Shown piece after piece: positions 1 to 7,939 of a stretch of DNA of 64,000 nucleotides. The stretch comes from Vibrio sp. B1FLJ16 (lineage in GTDB: Bacteria > Pseudomonadota > Gammaproteobacteria > Enterobacterales > Vibrionaceae). A program made the position numbers and the translations under genes. Position 1 is the stretch's first letter; the number at the start of each line of letters is the position of its first letter. The notes under the pieces were generated by a model. It was not told where the DNA came from, searched no databases, and was given only the letters and a program-made list of their open reading frames with translations. The DNA is taken from contig NZ_HG992749.1 in NCBI RefSeq assembly GCF_905175385.1, positions 2,046,001 to 2,110,000 of the forward strand, given 5' to 3'.

Positions 1-270
1 TTTGCAGAAACGACAATGGATTTGAGGGAGCCTAGTGTCCGTCAAGTACGTTTAGAATCAACACCAACAGATCAGCTAACCGATGAGATGGGAATCATAG
101 ATGGAAATGTTCAAATTGGTAACTTAGCGGACGTTTCTCCAATGGTTACAGAAGAGAAGTTCCTTAAAACCTACCGACTGGATCAAAAACGCCGTATGCG
201 AAGCGGCGAAACACACTACCTGGACAGCCCGTTAATGGGCATGATTATCCAAGTGCGTCGTGTGGAGTAA
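1..270 (+). CDS. csiV: CsiV-family peptidoglycan-binding protein, C-terminal part (cut by window start)
   Basis: The reading frame is open from base 1 with no stop before the internal Met at base 16, so only the last 89 residues are present. The C-terminal pattern, a run of basic residues then GETHYLDSPLMGMIIQVRR, resembles the end of CsiV/DUF2803 periplasmic proteins, which usually run to about 250 residues. In related Vibrio this gene lies near mfd, which would be outside the window. A strong terminator follows 15 bases after the stop, so this is the end of a transcription unit. The family call rests on a short tail and is moderate; the truncation is certain. Confidence 0.55.
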   Translation, partial: FAETTMDLREPSVRQVRLESTPTDQLTDEMGIIDGNVQIGNLADVSPMVTEEKFLKTYRLDQKRRMRSGETHYLDSPLMGMIIQVRRVE

Positions 271-285
271 CTAACAAAACCCCAC

Positions 286-318
286 AAAAGCGCAGCTCCG
301 GCTGCGCTTTTGCTTTAT
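286..318 (+). terminator. Rho-independent terminator after csiV
   Basis: An 11-bp perfect stem (286-296 with 301-311) closes on a TCCG tetraloop and ends in a T-rich stretch. It sits 15 bases after the upstream stop codon. Confidence 0.85.
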
Positions 319-367
319 AACTAGAGAGTTATTAGAAAACATTAAGCGATAGAAGCCCTACTGATTC

Positions 368-916
368 ATGAGCCCTGATTTCGAAATCATCACACCTCGC
401 CTAGCTTTACGTCTCATTCCAGCCGAGGACGCAAATGCTCTGCATCATTTACTCGTTCACTCGCCTACCCTTCATACCTGGTTAGACTGGTGTAATGAAA
501 ACGTATCGCTAAAAGATACACAGGACTTTCTGCTTGCCACGCGCCTTAACTGGGTTAAAACCGAAGCCTTTGGCTTTGGCATTTATGATCGTGAGACTAA
601 TGCTCTATTGGGAATGGCAGCGGTAAACGAGCTTTATCACACCTTTAATATGGCAAGTATCGGATATTGGGTTGCGGACCGTTATCAGCGTCGCGGTTAT
701 GCGCAAGAAGCCGTCTGTGCTTTGGCTGAGTTCTGCTTTGCCAAACTAAGCCTGACTAGGATAGAAATCGTTTGCGATACCGAAAATACCGCCAGCCAGG
801 CACTCATTGAATCCATTGGGGCGTGTAAAGAGACCATCGCGAGAAATCGTTTTATTTTCAAGGGCAAACCCAAAGATGGCGTGGTTTATTCGCTACTGCC
901 GCAAGATCTCAGATAA
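368..916 (+). CDS. RimL/RimJ-like GNAT N-acetyltransferase
   Basis: This 182-residue protein has the GNAT fold. Strand beta-4 is near residues 94-102 (IGYWVADRYQ), followed by the acetyl-CoA loop RRGYAQEA and then the RIEIVCDTENTASQ segment typical of RimJ/RimL enzymes. Such enzymes transfer acetyl from acetyl-CoA to the N-terminus of ribosomal proteins or to other small substrates in the cytoplasm. Length matches E. coli RimL (179 residues). It stands alone between two terminators. Its true substrate cannot be told from sequence, since RimL-like proteins include many with other acceptors. Confidence 0.8.
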   Translation: MSPDFEIITPRLALRLIPAEDANALHHLLVHSPTLHTWLDWCNENVSLKDTQDFLLATRLNWVKTEAFGFGIYDRETNALLGMAAVNELYHTFNMASIGYWVADRYQRRGYAQEAVCALAEFCFAKLSLTRIEIVCDTENTASQALIESIGACKETIARNRFIFKGKPKDGVVYSLLPQDLR

Positions 917-920
917 ACAA

Positions 921-950
921 AAGCCGCTAAACAAAAGTTTGCGGCTTTAT
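921..950. terminator. Bidirectional terminator between convergent genes
   Basis: The stem aagccgctaaac / gtttgcggctt (one T-G pair) has an AAAA loop. It carries A-rich and T-rich flanks on both sides, so it can serve the acetyltransferase on + and the DsbA-like gene on -. Confidence 0.8.
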
Positions 951-976
951 GGCTTTCTTATTCTGCTTTTTGGCAG

Positions 977-1603
977 TTATTTCGGCATGTTTTCCGTGAT
1001 ACGTTCGCGAATCAACTTGAGTGTTGACTCTGTTGACAGGTAATCAACCTCAATCGGGAAGTATGCATCATTGATTTGTAGTACTAAGCTGGGATAAGAG
1101 TTCACACCGAGGCTTCGCGCTAAGCTCAACTGGTCCTGGAATACACCCTCAAGCAAAGTCCCATCCATATCATTTTTAAACTGCTGAACATTCAAGCCGA
1201 TTTCTTTAGCTAACTGCAGATGCGTCGCTTCTTCGTGCGGAGGTAGCGCCCGCAGGTAATACGCATGCTGGATAGCTTCAAGCATTTGCTCATAAGAATC
1301 CTGAAAACCTGCTGCAATCACTGCACGGCATGACTGATAAGTGCTTCTTACTGGGGTGCACAGTTTCCAGAAATCATAGTTGAACTTGGTACCTAGCTGA
1401 CGTTCAATTTGCTGCCAGATCCCTTCAAGCTTTTGCTGCATTTCAGGAGGCATTGGCAAATTCGTATCCGGTGCAAGACCACCTACGACATATTCAAACT
1501 GAATCACACCTGGCAGTTGCTGCTTCAGTTTATCGATAGTTGGTTTGTAGCCCCAACACCAACTGCACATCGGATCATGCACGTAATAAAGCTTTATGTT
1601 CAT
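977..1603 (-). CDS. DsbA-family (FrnE-like) thiol oxidoreductase
   Basis: The 208-residue protein begins with a thioredoxin-like strand and the redox motif C13-S-W-C16, then a long helical insertion (about residues 45-150). A cis-proline segment (NSYPSLV) near residue 170 completes the DsbA fold. There is no signal peptide, so it is probably cytoplasmic, like FrnE-type disulfide reductases/isomerases, rather than periplasmic DsbA. A ribosome site (AGGG) lies 8-11 bases before the ATG. It is downstream of grxD in the same direction but separated by a terminator, so it likely has its own promoter. The substrate is unknown. Confidence 0.85.
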   Translation of the reverse strand: MNIKLYYVHDPMCSWCWGYKPTIDKLKQQLPGVIQFEYVVGGLAPDTNLPMPPEMQQKLEGIWQQIERQLGTKFNYDFWKLCTPVRSTYQSCRAVIAAGFQDSYEQMLEAIQHAYYLRALPPHEEATHLQLAKEIGLNVQQFKNDMDGTLLEGVFQDQLSLARSLGVNSYPSLVLQINDAYFPIEVDYLSTESTLKLIRERITENMPK

Positions 1604-1614
1604 TCCACTACCCT

Positions 1615-1641
1615 AAAAGAAAAAGGAGCCAATGCGGCTCC
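1615..1641 (-). terminator. Terminator of grxD
   Basis: On the minus strand a GGAGCC/GGCTCC stem with a 5-base loop is followed by TTTTTCTTTT. It lies 35 bases after the grxD stop. Confidence 0.8.
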
Positions 1642-1675
1642 CTCGTATTCTATCGCAAATATGAGTATTTACGAA

Positions 1676-2011
1676 TTACTCAGCTTCACCTTCAGCGCGA
1701 GCTGCGGCTTCTTTGATTAGAGGCTGAAGTTCACCCTTCTGGAACATTTCCAGAATGATGTCACAACCACCAATCAGCTCACCTTCAACCCATAATTGAG
1801 GGAAAGTTGGCCATTGTGCGTATTTTGGCAGCTCAGCACGGATGTCTGGGTTTTGTAGAATGTCTACGTAAGCGAACTTCTCACCACATGCCATCAGAGC
1901 TTGTGACGCTTGAGAAGAGAAACCACAGCTTGGCAGTTTCGGTGAGCCTTTCATGTACAGCAGGATTGAATTTTCAGAGATCTGCTGTTTGATTTTGTCG
2001 ATAGTTTCCAT
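1676..2011 (-). CDS. grxD: Monothiol glutaredoxin 4
   Basis: This is a 111-residue monothiol glutaredoxin with the CGFS active site in SCGFSSQAS, the WPTFPQLW glutathione-binding stretch and the GGCDI motif. Grx4 proteins bind a [2Fe-2S] cluster with glutathione, often paired with BolA, and act in iron-sulfur trafficking in the cytoplasm. Longer in-frame starts exist at 2026 and 2083. The ATG at 2011 is preferred because GAGGA lies 5-6 bases before it and the family begins at METIDKIK. It is transcribed away from sodB, sharing about 290 bases of upstream DNA. It has its own terminator. Confidence 0.95.
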   Translation of the reverse strand: METIDKIKQQISENSILLYMKGSPKLPSCGFSSQASQALMACGEKFAYVDILQNPDIRAELPKYAQWPTFPQLWVEGELIGGCDIILEMFQKGELQPLIKEAAARAEGEAE

Positions 2012-2199
2012 CGCTTCCTCATTCATGGATGTGAACTTAAATATTTGCCACATTTTACTCAATAACGGCAGAATAAAAACCATATAATTGTTATGGTTTA
2101 TGTAAGCACATGATTGAATGAGTAACTTAGCATTTCCTTACTACTCCATCCTGCGCTCAACTCAAAATAATTCTATATCGGGGTTTTAATAAAGTAAAA

Positions 2200-2222
2200 A
2201 CTTGCTAAAATACCTAGCAAGT
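2200..2222 (+). promoter_or_regulatory. Inverted repeat overlapping a candidate sodB -10
   Basis: ACTTGCTA and TAGCAAGT are perfect inverted repeats separated by 7 bases. A TGCTAAAAT extended -10-like element lies inside. The placement about 80-100 bases before sodB suggests an operator or a hairpin at the start of the leader; no named regulator motif is recognised. Confidence 0.4.
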
Positions 2223-2302
2223 CAGTCGTACCGACTCAAAACGAATAAAAACACTGGAAGCAATCGAAAGGTTACCCTTTCATATCAACGGAGAATCGAG
2301 TA

Positions 2303-2887
2303 ATGGCATTTGAACTACCAGCTCTTCCTTACGCGAAAGACGCACTAGAACCACACATCTCAGCAGAGACTCTAGATTACCACCACGGTAAGCACCACAA
2401 CACTTACGTAGTTAAGCTAAACGGTCTTATCCCTGGCACTGAGTTCGAAGGCAAAACACTAGAAGAGATCATCAAGACTTCTACTGGTGGCGTATTCAAC
2501 AACGCTGCTCAAATCTGGAACCACACGTTCTACTGGCACTGTCTAGCTCCAAACGCGGGCGGCGAGCCAACTGGCGCAGTTGCTGAAGCAATCAACGCAG
2601 CATTCGGTTCTTTCGAAGAATTCAAAGCGAAGTTCACTGATGCAGCAATCAACAACTTCGGTTCTTCATGGACTTGGCTAGTTAAGAAGGCTGACGGTTC
2701 TCTAGACATCGTTAACACTTCTAACGCAGCTACTCCACTAACAGAAGAAGGCGTAACTCCTCTTCTAACTGTTGACCTTTGGGAACACGCGTACTACATC
2801 GACTACCGCAACGTACGTCCTGATTACATGAACGGCTTCTGGGCTCTTGTAAACTGGGATTTCGTAGCAGAGAACCTAGCGAAGTAA
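2303..2887 (+). CDS. sodB: Superoxide dismutase [Fe]
   Basis: The 194-residue protein converts superoxide to oxygen and hydrogen peroxide in the cytoplasm. Metal ligands are His27, His74, and the Asp157/His161 pair in DLWEHAYY. The GSSWTWLV and [16 protein letters not shown] segments match iron-type rather than manganese-type enzymes. Codon use is highly biased (CTA, AAC, GGT, TTC), as expected for an abundant protein. GGAG precedes the ATG by 9 bases. The leader of roughly 80 bases could be a target for iron-responsive sRNA control as in other gammaproteobacteria; that is inference. A strong terminator follows. Confidence 0.97.
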   Translation: MAFELPALPYAKDALEPHISAETLDYHHGKHHNTYVVKLNGLIPGTEFEGKTLEEIIKTSTGGVFNNAAQIWNHTFYWHCLAPNAGGEPTGAVAEAINAAFGSFEEFKAKFTDAAINNFGSSWTWLVKKADGSLDIVNTSNAATPLTEEGVTPLLTVDLWEHAYYIDYRNVRPDYMNGFWALVNWDFVAENLAK

Positions 2888-2921
2888 TTCACTTCCCCCT
2901 CAGTTCAATTTAGTCTTATAT

Positions 2922-2952
2922 AAAAGCCCGCTATTACAGCGGGCTTTTTATT
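2922..2952 (+). terminator. Terminator of sodB
   Basis: The 11-bp stem aaaagcccgct / agcgggctttt has a 5-base loop and is followed by TTTTTA. Confidence 0.9.
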
Positions 2953-3041
2953 TCTTCGAGTTAAAACTCAGCTTTAAAATTCTCTTTTTCCTAAAGTTCT
3001 TCTGCGATACGCCGCTATAAAGGCATCTCAAGAGGAACATC

Positions 3042-3545
3042 ATGCAAATTCATACTTTAGACAAAGCGGCAATAATTAACGAACTTCAGTTCGGCAATGG
3101 TATCAACCATGCTGTTCACGAAGGGCGTCGTGCTGACTTTGCTCTGATTTTGTCTATGTTTTCGAACGACGTTCGCGATGTAGTTCCGGTAGAAAAAGTT
3201 GAAGAGACGAACACCAATGACGCGATCCTCCGTCAGCAATTTGGCCTCTCCCAACCACAAACTTTACGCTCCGACAGCAGCAGTTACGAGCTCGCTGCAG
3301 AACAAGCTAACCAGTTTCACAGTGCCGGTTTACCGTCAGCGAAGCTCAGCCATTACCTCAAGCCTGATGCACTGACCTATTTACCAGAAGATACCTTTGA
3401 TCTTCCGGAAGAGGTGTACCAAAACTTATCAGGGCACGAACGACGCAATTTAGGTGAGCGAAATAAAACGCTCATTCCAGATGCTGGTCTTTACAATCAA
3501 CTCGTCACCGCTCAGCGCCAATACCAACTCCAAACTCAGGCTTAG
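3042..3545 (+). CDS. VC2046/SO_2500-family protein of unknown function
   Basis: This 167-residue soluble protein has no signal peptide or membrane segment. It matches the VC2046/SO_2500 conserved family, whose member in V. cholerae lies directly after sodB, as here. Features are an N-terminal NGINHAVHEGRRADFALILSM stretch that looks helical, and a C-terminal GHERRNLGERNKTLIPDA segment rich in charged residues. A clear ribosome site (AGAGGA) precedes the ATG. It starts about 90 bases after the sodB terminator, so it is probably expressed separately. No catalytic motif is visible. Confidence 0.75.
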   Translation: MQIHTLDKAAIINELQFGNGINHAVHEGRRADFALILSMFSNDVRDVVPVEKVEETNTNDAILRQQFGLSQPQTLRSDSSSYELAAEQANQFHSAGLPSAKLSHYLKPDALTYLPEDTFDLPEEVYQNLSGHERRNLGERNKTLIPDAGLYNQLVTAQRQYQLQTQA

Positions 3546-3725
3546 TGATCGAATTTTGAGCACCCACTTGCACTGGTAACACGCCCGAAATGTGACGCCT
3601 TACCGATTCCCATACAATAAATTTTCGTCAAAAGCGTTAGTTTGAAGCTTTTCACACTGAGTGGTTCAAATGTAATCCATGCTAGTAGCACAAACCTCTG
3701 ATTTTCACTGAGCAGTGAGGGTGCT

Positions 3726-4409
3726 ATGAATATTAAAGAATCAATCATACTCGTCACATCCGCAGGTTCGCTTATCGGCAGAACGTGCGCTAGTCATTTT
3801 GCACACCTTGGCGCGACATTGATTCTATGTGACCAAAGCTCCGCACCTCTGAAGGCCACCTACGACGAAATCAGCGCGTTCACCGAGAAGGTTTACGCCA
3901 TGCGTGTGTGTAGTAACGACCCAACATCAGTACACTTATTATTTGATCAGATAGAGTCTGAGCTAGGTACGATGCCAGATGTCGTTGTCAATTGCTGGAC
4001 GAGTTCACCCATGCCCGGCTTAATGACACCAGAGCCAATGAGTACCTATGTTGATCACCTCTCTTCTGCCGCTAGTTTTCTTTATACCTATGGCCAGGTA
4101 TCAGCAGAACGCTTCCGAACCCGTAATAAGAAAGGTGTAATCGTCAACGTAATCTCACATGACAACCACGAAGATCTGACTGGTGTAGAAAGTATGGCTG
4201 CTTTGGTGTCCGGGTTTACCTATAGTTGGGCAAAAGAGCTTACCCCTTTTAATATAAGGGTCGGAGGTGTCATCCCTTCAGTAACCCACACCAAAGAAGA
4301 TTTAGACGAGTTCCATTGGGCGGAAATGCAAGATGAGTTGGTGCGTAATACGGCGTACATTATCGCTAATGAGTATTTTAGCGGAAGAGTGGTTTCTACT
4401 GAGGTTTAA
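3726..4409 (+). CDS. SDR-family protein with degenerate active site
   Basis: The 227-residue protein has a Rossmann fold like short-chain dehydrogenases: strand plus TSAGSLIG glycine-rich turn (residues 11-18), a CDQ end of strand 2, and NVIS (141-144) holding the usual serine. The catalytic Tyr-x-x-x-Lys is missing: the aligned positions are Gly153 and Met157 in LTGVESMAALVSG. The NNAG motif is NCWTS. It is therefore unlikely to be a normal oxidoreductase and may be a binding or structural protein. GAGGGTG precedes the ATG. It sits between the VC2046-family gene and adhE with no overlap to either. The fold is clear, the function unknown. Confidence 0.8.
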   Translation: MNIKESIILVTSAGSLIGRTCASHFAHLGATLILCDQSSAPLKATYDEISAFTEKVYAMRVCSNDPTSVHLLFDQIESELGTMPDVVVNCWTSSPMPGLMTPEPMSTYVDHLSSAASFLYTYGQVSAERFRTRNKKGVIVNVISHDNHEDLTGVESMAALVSGFTYSWAKELTPFNIRVGGVIPSVTHTKEDLDEFHWAEMQDELVRNTAYIIANEYFSGRVVSTEV

Positions 4410-4457
4410 CGACCAACTTTCCCCTCTCGCGGGTACATTTCAGGACGATACATACGA

Positions 4458-4489
4458 ATAAAAAAAGCCCCAGTCTGTGACTGGGGCTT
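4458..4489 (-). terminator. Terminator of adhE
   Basis: The stem aagccccagt / actggggctt (4465-4474 with 4480-4489) has a 5-base loop. On the minus strand it is followed by a run of T. It lies 60 bases after the adhE stop. Confidence 0.85.
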
Positions 4490-4548
4490 CTGCTTTTTCC
4501 CGATTAAGGTTTCGTGCTAGCGAAAACCTTTCTCAAATCAACACTTAC

Positions 4549-7251
4549 TTACGCGTCAGCTTTTTCTTTCTTAGCTTTAGGCGCAGATTTTGCTGCTTCT
4601 TGGTCTGCTTTTTTCTTGATTACTGTAGTACCTTCGAAAGTTTCACCTTCAACGAAAGCTTTACCGTAGTAAGAAGCAGTCAGAACTTCTTTCAACTCGC
4701 TGATTAGAGGGTAACGTGGGTTCGCACCAGTACACTGGTCATCGAACGCTTCAACCGCTAATTCATCTAGTTTCGAGATGAAGTCAGACTCAGCAACACC
4801 TGCCGCTTGAATAGACATTGGGATGTCTAGGTTCACTTTTAGCTCATCCAACCATGCTAGTAGACGTTCAATCTTCTGAGCAGTACGGTCACCTTCTTGG
4901 CTTAGGCCTAGGTGGTCAGCAACCTCAGCGTAACGACGACGTGCTTGTGGACGGTCGTATTGAGAGAATGCAGTCTGCTTAGTTGGGTTGTCGTTCGCGT
5001 TGTAACGTACCACGTTAGAGATTAGTAGTGCGTTCGCAAGGCCGTGTGGCAAGTGGAACTCAGCACCAATCTTGTGCGCCATTGAGTGACACACACCCAG
5101 GAATGCGTTCGCGAATGCAACACCAGCGATAGTTGCTGCGTTGTGTACTTTCTCACGAGCGATTGGGTCGTTTGCACCGTTCGCGTAGCTTGATGGTAGG
5201 TACTCTTTCAGCATCTTAAGTGCTTGAAGAGCCTGACCGTCAGAGTACTCGTTAGCAAGAACAGACACGTAAGCTTCAAGAGCGTGAGTTACTGCGTCGT
5301 AACCACCGAACGCTGTTAGAGACTTAGGCATGTTCATTACTAGGTTAGCGTCAACGATAGCCATGTTTGGCGTGATTTCGTAGTCTGCTAGCGGGTACTT
5401 AGCACCAGTTTTGTCGTCAGTAACAACCGCGAAAGGAGTAACTTCTGAACCAGTACCTGAAGTAGTAGTAATACAAACAAGCTCAGCTTTCTTACCCATT
5501 TTAGGGAACTTGTAGATACGTTTACGGATATCCATAAAGCGCATAGCCAATTCTTCAAAGTGAGTTTCTGGGTGCTCGTACATTACCCACATGATCTTAG
5601 CTGCATCCATTGGTGAACCACCGCCAAGCGCTAGAATCACGTCTGGTTGGTAGCTAGCCATTTGAGCTGCACCTTTTTCTACTACTGATAGTGTTGGGTC
5701 TGCTTCAACGTCGAAGAATGTTTGAACTTCCATACCTTGTGCTTTAAGCAAGCTTACTACGTCATCAGCGTAACCGTTGTTGAATAAGAAACGGTCAGTA
5801 ACTAGGAATGCACGTTTCTTACCTTCTAGATCGCTCAGTGCGATTGGAAGGCTACCACGACGGAAGTAGATTGACTTAGGTAGTTTATGCCACAACATAT
5901 TTTCAGCTCGCTTCGCAACAGTTTTCTTGTTGATTAGGTGTTTAGGACCTACGTTCTCAGAGATAGAGTTACCACCCCAAGAACCACAACCTAGCGTTAG
6001 AGAAGGCGCAACGTTGAAGTTGTACAAGTCACCGATACCACCGTGAGTAGTCGGGATGTTGATTAGGATACGTGCAGTCTTCATCTTGTCACCGAAGTAA
6101 CGGATACGGTCTGCGTTTGTATCTTGGTTAGTGTAAAGACCAGATGTGTGGCCGATACCGCCAATCTCAACCATAGTTACTGCTTGAGCAACTGCGTCTT
6201 CAAAGTTGTCAGCACGGAACAGACCCAGAGTCGGAGACAGTTTCTCGTGAGCAAATGCGTCATCGTAAGAAACTTTACCAAGACCTTCACCAACAAGTAC
6301 TTTAGTATCTGCAGGAACCTTAACACCCGCCATTTCAGCGATTGCATGTGCTGGTTGACCAACGATTTTCGCGTTTAGTGCACCATCGATAAGAAGAACT
6401 TTACGAACTTTCTCTGCTTCAGGCTTGCTTAGTACGTAAGCTTTGTGAGAAGCAAAACGCTCTTTCACTTCGTCATATACTGAATCAACAACGATTGCTG
6501 CCTGCTCAGAAGCACACACTACGCCGTTATCGAAAGTCTTAGACATTAGAATAGAAGCTACAGCACGTTTGATGTCTGCAGTTTCGTCGATAACTACTGG
6601 AACGTTACCTGCACCTACACCGATTGCTGGCTTACCAGAAGAGTAAGCTGCTTTAACCATGCCTGGGCCACCAGTTGCAAGGATAAGTGCGATATCATCG
6701 TGCTTCATAAGAGCGTTTGATAGCTCAACAGAAGGCTGGTCAATCCAACCGATGATGTCTTTTGGCGCGCCTGCTGCTACCGCTGCATCCAGAACAAGTT
6801 TAGCTGCATCGTTAGTTGAGTTTTTCGCACGTGGGTGTGGTGAGAAGATAATACCGTTACGAGTTTTCAGAGAGATTAGAGATTTGAAAATCGCAGTAGA
6901 TGTTGGGTTAGTAGTTGGTACGATACCGCAGATGATACCTACAGGCTCAGCGATAGTCATAGTACCTAGATTGTCATCCTCTTCCAGGATGCCACAAGTC
7001 TGTTCGTCTTTGTATTTGTTGTAGATAAATTCAGAAGCGAAATGGTTCTTGATTACTTTATCTTCAACAATACCCATACCAGATTCTTCAACCGCTTGCT
7101 GCGCTAGAGGGATACGAGCTTGGTTAGCAGCAAGAGACGCAGCACGGAAGATTTTATCTACTTGCTCTTGAGAGTAAGTAGAGAACTCTTCTTGCGCTTT
7201 TTTAACGCGAGCAATCATTGCATCTAGTTCAGCCATATTAGTTACAGGCAT
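4549..7251 (-). CDS. adhE: Bifunctional acetaldehyde-CoA/alcohol dehydrogenase
   Basis: This 900-residue fusion enzyme reduces acetyl-CoA to acetaldehyde and then ethanol with two NADH, the main fermentative redox outlet. Residues 1-440 are the aldehyde dehydrogenase half, with the active cysteine in GVVCASEQ. Residues 450-870 are the iron-dependent alcohol dehydrogenase half, with GGGSPMDAAK for NAD binding and metal ligands in GYDAVTHALEAY and CHSMAHKIGAEFHLPHG. The lysine/alanine-rich tail (about 25 residues) is slightly longer than in E. coli (891 residues). AGGAG lies 8 bases before the ATG. Codon use is that of a highly expressed gene. The divergent neighbour ychE is also adjacent to adhE in E. 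coli. A likely FNR site lies upstream. Confidence 0.98.
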   Translation of the reverse strand: MPVTNMAELDAMIARVKKAQEEFSTYSQEQVDKIFRAASLAANQARIPLAQQAVEESGMGIVEDKVIKNHFASEFIYNKYKDEQTCGILEEDDNLGTMTIAEPVGIICGIVPTTNPTSTAIFKSLISLKTRNGIIFSPHPRAKNSTNDAAKLVLDAAVAAGAPKDIIGWIDQPSVELSNALMKHDDIALILATGGPGMVKAAYSSGKPAIGVGAGNVPVVIDETADIKRAVASILMSKTFDNGVVCASEQAAIVVDSVYDEVKERFASHKAYVLSKPEAEKVRKVLLIDGALNAKIVGQPAHAIAEMAGVKVPADTKVLVGEGLGKVSYDDAFAHEKLSPTLGLFRADNFEDAVAQAVTMVEIGGIGHTSGLYTNQDTNADRIRYFGDKMKTARILINIPTTHGGIGDLYNFNVAPSLTLGCGSWGGNSISENVGPKHLINKKTVAKRAENMLWHKLPKSIYFRRGSLPIALSDLEGKKRAFLVTDRFLFNNGYADDVVSLLKAQGMEVQTFFDVEADPTLSVVEKGAAQMASYQPDVILALGGGSPMDAAKIMWVMYEHPETHFEELAMRFMDIRKRIYKFPKMGKKAELVCITTTSGTGSEVTPFAVVTDDKTGAKYPLADYEITPNMAIVDANLVMNMPKSLTAFGGYDAVTHALEAYVSVLANEYSDGQALQALKMLKEYLPSSYANGANDPIAREKVHNAATIAGVAFANAFLGVCHSMAHKIGAEFHLPHGLANALLISNVVRYNANDNPTKQTAFSQYDRPQARRRYAEVADHLGLSQEGDRTAQKIERLLAWLDELKVNLDIPMSIQAAGVAESDFISKLDELAVEAFDDQCTGANPRYPLISELKEVLTASYYGKAFVEGETFEGTTVIKKKADQEAAKSAPKAKKEKADA

Positions 7252-7372
7252 AGGGATTCTCCTAAAATTAACAAATATTAAAAACTTTTTAGTAAGTCTA
7301 TTGCTTATATCTTCTTACTGATAATCAGCCACTTAACAAAACGAACGACTTAGTAAATTGCTTTCATGGCTG

Positions 7373-7378
7373 AGTATA
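7373..7378 (-). promoter_or_regulatory. Candidate adhE -10 element
   Basis: TATACT on the minus strand, about 120 bases before the adhE start. The -35 position (7396-7401) is poor (ATTTTT), as expected for an activator-dependent promoter. Confidence 0.5.
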
Positions 7379-7400
7379 ATATTTCACTGTGTGAAAAAAA

Positions 7401-7414
7401 TTGACTTGGATCAG
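7401..7414 (-). promoter_or_regulatory. FNR-like binding site upstream of adhE
   Basis: On the minus strand CTGAT-CCAA-GTCAA matches the FNR consensus TTGAT-N4-ATCAA at 8 of 10 conserved positions. Its centre (7407.5) is about 41.5 bases before the start point predicted from the TATACT -10, the classical class II activator position. The match is visible; FNR binding and its sign are inferred. Confidence 0.55.
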
Positions 7415-7939
7415 TTCTCACTATCGAATTACTACCAAAGTAGTGGTTTACCACAACAAATCAACACAAGCTATTGATATATAATCTTTTATTTACCAAA
7501 AACAATTAGAGCAAAAAAACAGCAAATAGATATAAAAATTAAATAAACAACATCAACATGTAAAAAAGTTTCATTTTTAGACAAACAAATTACATGTATG
7601 CCTAAATTCATGTGCTACTGCGAGTATATCGAAATGAGTCACCTCTATGCAATCAACCTTTGTTCTGTTCAAAAGCTTGCATAAGTTATGCGCTTGAGTA
7701 AGGCGTAGCTGTTAAACAATAGCATCCTACGCAACATTTGATTTGCAGATCAGATACAGTTTATTAAAAAATTAGTTTTTCTCACAAATAACATGGGAAA
7801 TAGGTTAGTTTTTTTCATTTCTTAACGACGCAGTTTTCACTTACAGTAGCGCCCGATATCAAATCGCGTGACTAGAAAGCGATTTAGATATCCTACTCTC
7901 TTCGTTTTTCACTTTTGTGAATTTATATGAGCACGCACT

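Larger units (their letters stand above)
7252..7939. other. Long AT-rich divergent regulatory region between adhE and ychE
   Basis: About 690 bases carry no supported gene. The left part holds the probable adhE promoter (TATACT at 7373-7378 on -) with an FNR-like site at 7401-7414. The middle has a short hairpin (actac/gtagt, 7433-7446) and a two-tier inverted repeat at 7703-7732 (GCGTAG/CTACGC enclosing GCTGTT/AATAGC). Near ychE there is AAATCGC/GCGATTT (7861-7885). The only start-to-stop frames are very short and lack ribosome sites. Confidence 0.7.

Noticed and set aside
807..1043. Frame overlapping the acetyltransferase end and the DsbA-like gene
   Set aside because: Shifted-frame shadow of the acetyltransferase continuing through a terminator.
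7598..7684. 28-codon frame between adhE and ychE
   Set aside because: No ribosome site, no hydrophobic or conserved pattern, within a region that looks regulatory.
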